Source: Candidatus Peregrinibacteria bacterium CG_4_10_14_0_2_um_filter_43_11 (GTDB lineage Bacteria; Patescibacteriota; Gracilibacteria; UM-FILTER-43-11). From it: a DNA stretch of 7,925 bases. The notes beneath the pieces are model-generated. The model ran no database searches. It worked only from the letters and a program-made list of their open reading frames with translations, and had not been told where the DNA came from. Position numbers and translations under genes: made by a program. This document shows positions 5,515 to 7,925 of the stretch, piece by piece. Location of the stretch: NCBI GenBank assembly GCA_002792495.1, contig PFOK01000050.1, positions 16,883 to 24,807 of the forward strand, read 5' to 3'. Position 1 is the first letter of the stretch, and each line of letters opens with the position of its first letter.

Positions 5515-6543
5515 ATGAAAACGTATTCCAAAAAACTAATCAATAAAGCAGGAGAAATATTAATTCTCAAGAGAAGTGTCACTCGTGATAAGCGAATAGA
5601 ATTGTTTTTAGAATCATTCAACATACTCAATTTTTTTAGGTCAAGGCACAGCTTTCCACTTAACATTATTCAAAACGGGCTAAGACGCTTTGCATGCGGA
5701 ATTGATAAGCAAGCAGTTATATCCCAAAGATTAAAAAGGGCACCCTCAGTAATAAATAAGCTAAAAAGATATCCTACAATGAGCTTGATAAGGATGCAGG
5801 ATATCGCAGGATGTAGAGCAGTTTTAAAGAATATTGAACAGGTTAAAAAATGTGCCAAAAAATTAAAAGAAAGTAGAATGCGACACATTCTAAAGCGTGA
5901 AGACGATTATATCCTCAGCCCAAAGTCATCAGGATATAGAAGTTATCACTTAGTGTATGAGTATGTAAGCGATAGGAATACTACTTACAATGGATTAAGG
6001 ATTGAAATTCAATTACGTACTAAGTTACAACATTCTTGGGCAACAGCCGTTGAAACAATTGGCACCTTTCTGAAATCTTCCTTGAAATCAAGTGAGGGGT
6101 CTGATGAGTGGCTTTATTTTTTTAGTTTAGTAAGCGCAATTTTTGCAGATAAAGAAAAAAGCCCTCTATCTAGGGATATCAAAATGGAAAAAAAAGAGCT
6201 ATTGGAAAAAATTAAACAACTCAGTAAGAAATTAGAAGTCGAAGAAAAATTGAACATGTATAGGACGATGTTGAAAGTTACAAGGGATAGCATGTCTAAA
6301 AAAATGAAGTATGTATTATTAGCATTGGATATCAACGCTAGAAAATTAACGTTGACTGGTTTTCTAGACAAAGATAAGGCAAATAAAGAGTATCTTGAGC
6401 ACGAAAAAAAATATGCCGATAATTCAATGATTGATATCGTTCTCGTATCGACAGAATCGATAAGAACACTCGCACTTGCCTATCCTAACTACTTCTTGGA
6501 TACAGGATACTTTCTTGAGCAACTGAAAGAGATATGTGAGTAA
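5515..6543 (+). CDS. RelA/SpoT nucleotidyltransferase-domain protein
   Basis: The 342-residue protein carries a RelA/SpoT synthetase-type domain, the fold that transfers pyrophosphate from ATP to GDP/GTP (alarmones) or, in toxic small relatives, to other targets. Motifs present: RLKRAPSVINK (72-82, nucleotide binding), MQDIAGCRAV (94-103, metal-binding D96), SGYRSYHLVY (139-148, acceptor binding), and IEIQLRT (163-169, catalytic E164) followed by QHSWATAVETIG. There is no HD hydrolase, TGS or ACT domain, so it is a small alarmone-synthetase-like protein. The C-terminal half is helical and charged (about 225-260) and ends with ALAYPNYFLDTGYFLEQL, a pattern I recall from a widespread uncharacterised RelA/SpoT-domain family. 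The protein looks full length. Product and target cannot be told from sequence; housekeeping alarmone maker, toxin or defence effector are all possible. It starts the AT-rich segment and has no Shine-Dalgarno. Confidence 0.85.
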   Translation: MKTYSKKLINKAGEILILKRSVTRDKRIELFLESFNILNFFRSRHSFPLNIIQNGLRRFACGIDKQAVISQRLKRAPSVINKLKRYPTMSLIRMQDIAGCRAVLKNIEQVKKCAKKLKESRMRHILKREDDYILSPKSSGYRSYHLVYEYVSDRNTTYNGLRIEIQLRTKLQHSWATAVETIGTFLKSSLKSSEGSDEWLYFFSLVSAIFADKEKSPLSRDIKMEKKELLEKIKQLSKKLEVEEKLNMYRTMLKVTRDSMSKKMKYVLLALDINARKLTLTGFLDKDKANKEYLEHEKKYADNSMIDIVLVSTESIRTLALAYPNYFLDTGYFLEQLKEICE

Positions 6544-6709
6544 TGGAATCTTAATAATAGTATGTGTATATAGGGCTTCATCCTCAAGGGTTATTTCGCC
6601 CATATTCAATGCTGGCTTAGCACTTTTGTGCCAAGATTCTACTGTTGCCAAATGTTGTAAGAAATATTAGGTTAGGTTAATAAAAATAAAAAAATTACAA
6701 TAAAATTTA

Positions 6710-6732
6710 TATTTACAATATATAGGTAAATA
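6710..6732. repeat. Inverted repeat over the fic -35 box
   Basis: TATTTAC (6710-6716) and GTAAATA (6726-6732) form a perfect seven-base inverted repeat with a nine-base gap. It covers the -35 of the fic promoter and could be an operator. GTATATT is also repeated directly at 6746-6752 and 6762-6768 around the expected transcription start. In DNA this AT-rich, chance matches are common. Confidence 0.4.
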
Positions 6733-6741
6733 CTGTATAAT
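6712..6741 (+). promoter_or_regulatory. Promoter of the fic gene
   Basis: TTTACA (6712-6717, five of six matches to TTGACA) is followed after 18 bp by a perfect TATAAT (6736-6741). Transcription would begin near 6748, with a leader of about 30 nt lacking a Shine-Dalgarno. This suggests fic has its own transcript, separate from the RelA/SpoT gene. Confidence 0.6.
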
Positions 6742-6777
6742 TATTGTATATTCACTAAAAAGTATATTAATTTTTAC

Positions 6778-7764
6778 ATGAAAACATACATAAATAATAT
6801 TAATGGAAAAGATTATCTATATGCCTATGACAATATTTTCATAGCAAAAGGTAAAACGATTCAAAAGAACAAGTCTCTTGGGCGTGTAGATTCACTGGCC
6901 GATATTTCCGCCAGAAAACGTGATTTTTCCATATATTTGATGAAAGAAGAGGAAAAATTAAGAACTGAATATTGGTCAAAGCATACTAATGATGATTTTT
7001 CAAAATATGTTTCCATTAAAAAAATAGAGAATGCCAGGACTGAATTATACAGGGCAAAAGAAGAGATGGGATCCATGGCGACAGCGGCAATGGAAACCGC
7101 GTTTTTGGTAGATTTTATCTATAATTCCAACAAAATAGAGGGCAGTAAAATACCACGTGAGAATGTTGAAAAACAAGTTAGAGAGGGGGGTCGACCAAAA
7201 AATGATGAAGTGGGAAACACGCTAAGGGCAGTTTATTACGTCAATAACAAGTTCAGTTTCAGTATTAACGGAATCAATAAATTGCATTCTATTTTACTGG
7301 CACATGAACCCGATAAACTTGGATTGCGTAAAGAGAAGGTGGTGGCTGGAGACGAAGAGGTCGCTCGTTGGGAGGATATTAAACCAAAGCTCAAGGCTTT
7401 AATGGAATGGTTTGCGGTAGCTAATAAAACCTGGTATCCGCCGGAACTTACTTTCACTTTTTACTATAAACTTGAAAGAATACATCCTTTTGTTGATGGA
7501 AATGGAAGGGTCGGAAGATTAATTATGAATAGAATCCTAAAGGATCACCGTTATCACCCAATGATTATCTGGAACAAAAGAAGGCAAGCTCACATGACTG
7601 CCTTCAAAAGCTTCGGAAAGGGGCAGAATGAAAAATACTTCAAATTTATGGCTGAACAATTCACAAAAACACACGAAATATACTTAGAAAAAATTCAAAA
7701 AGCATTCGATTTGGAATCTCAAATGAAATACTTTTTAGAGCCTTCGGAGTACAATCTAACCTAA
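6778..7764 (+). CDS. Class II Fic-domain protein (probable AMP transferase)
   Basis: The 328-residue product has the full Fic motif HPFVDGNGRVGR (residues 236-247). In Fic enzymes the His is catalytic and the Asp and GNGR hold metal and ATP phosphates, usually to attach AMP to a hydroxyl on a target protein. A motif of the (S/T)xxxE(G/N) type, SNKIEG (117-122), lies before the Fic core, as in class II enzymes whose own helix blocks ATP binding through its Glu and Arg247. It should thus be self-inhibited, with no separate antitoxin required. The first 55 residues look like a small beta-rich arm (YLYAYDNIFIAKGK...KSLGR) followed by a charged helix, a layout I associate with some archaeal and candidate-phylum Fic proteins. 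The ATG at 6778 has no Shine-Dalgarno but fits the promoter at 6712-6741. The target is unknown; a winged-helix tail is not evident. Confidence 0.92.
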   Translation: MKTYINNINGKDYLYAYDNIFIAKGKTIQKNKSLGRVDSLADISARKRDFSIYLMKEEEKLRTEYWSKHTNDDFSKYVSIKKIENARTELYRAKEEMGSMATAAMETAFLVDFIYNSNKIEGSKIPRENVEKQVREGGRPKNDEVGNTLRAVYYVNNKFSFSINGINKLHSILLAHEPDKLGLRKEKVVAGDEEVARWEDIKPKLKALMEWFAVANKTWYPPELTFTFYYKLERIHPFVDGNGRVGRLIMNRILKDHRYHPMIIWNKRRQAHMTAFKSFGKGQNEKYFKFMAEQFTKTHEIYLEKIQKAFDLESQMKYFLEPSEYNLT

Positions 7765-7925
7765 TACAATTTACGCGGACTAATTAAGATTCACTCGTTA
7801 AATAAAATTATTTTTTACAATTAAATGATGAATGAAAAAATAGTGATACTAATTTGCAATAAGAAACGAATAAATAGAGTCTGCAATCCATCCCCATTTT
7901 GTAATCGACTGAATAGTTTTCGGGC
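7765..7925. other. AT-rich tail of the window without a supported gene
   Basis: No clear terminator follows fic: the AAATAA/TTATTT pairing near 7799-7815 is A-T only with almost no loop. A frame opening at the ATG at 7825 stays open for 33 codons to the window edge, but it is too short and unlike any family I know to be called. Confidence 0.5.

Larger units (their letters stand above)
6544..6777. other. Intergenic region between the RelA/SpoT and fic genes
   Basis: This gap has two parts. 6571-6660 is about 42% GC by hand count and contains an eight-pair hairpin (6616-6635; CTTAGCAC, TTTT, GTGCCAAG, one mismatch on the plus strand, G-U on the minus). No T run follows it, so it is not a standard terminator. 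6661-6777 is about 14% GC and holds the fic promoter and repeats. No convincing gene is seen. Confidence 0.6.

Noticed and set aside
6424..6651. Minus-strand TTG-started frame of 75 codons as a gene
   Set aside because: Half of it is antisense to the RelA/SpoT coding region and no RBS is present; kept only as a low-interest remnant idea.
7825..7925. Frame from ATG 7825 open to the window edge
   Set aside because: Only 33 codons, no RBS or promoter, and no recognisable protein pattern.
1..7925. CRISPR array, insertion sequence or rRNA
   Set aside because: No regularly spaced direct repeats, transposase motifs, terminal inverted repeats or rRNA-like sequence were seen.

Overview
This 7.9 kb window looks like a bacterial chromosome segment, probably from the Candidate Phyla Radiation (Patescibacteria). 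The phylum call is inference. It rests on a small two-helix pilin-like membrane protein of the T4SS-pilin type, a stand-alone 5' nuclease without a polymerase domain, a short DUF721 protein, an rpsP-khpA pair without the usual rimM-trmD-rplS, and mostly Shine-Dalgarno-poor starts. TGA works as a stop: the 5' nuclease ends at TGA directly after a plausible C-terminal motif. This argues against the TGA=Gly code of Gracilibacteria/SR1.

Left part (1-3767). A minus-strand gene for an unrecognised single-pass membrane protein runs off the left edge. It is divergent from a GT4 glycosyltransferase, and their promoters overlap in about 100 bp. The glycosyltransferase is followed after 9 bp by a DUF721 gene. 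A TTGACA-N17-TAGACT promoter spanning the end of that gene then drives rpsP (S16 with a long acidic repeat tail), khpA (KH-domain RNA-binding protein) and a pilin-like membrane protein. The block ends at a bidirectional terminator.

Middle (3777-5460). A minus-strand gene encodes what looks like only the C-terminal half of a glycogen/starch synthase, with an altered active-site region. It has an unusually strong SD and a TTG start. Divergent from it is a stand-alone PolA-type 5'-3' exonuclease that ends in QMSLF, a likely sliding-clamp-binding peptide.

Right part (5461-7925). Composition shifts abruptly to AT-rich. Two intact accessory-type genes lie here: a RelA/SpoT-domain protein and a class II Fic protein with its own inhibitory motif. 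The Fic gene is preceded by a stretch of only about 14% GC that carries a good promoter and repeats. Both encoded enzymes belong to ATP-using families linked to growth control. The segment resembles an acquired stress/toxin-type island, but a functional link between the two genes is only inferred. No rRNA, tRNA, CRISPR array or insertion sequence was recognised.
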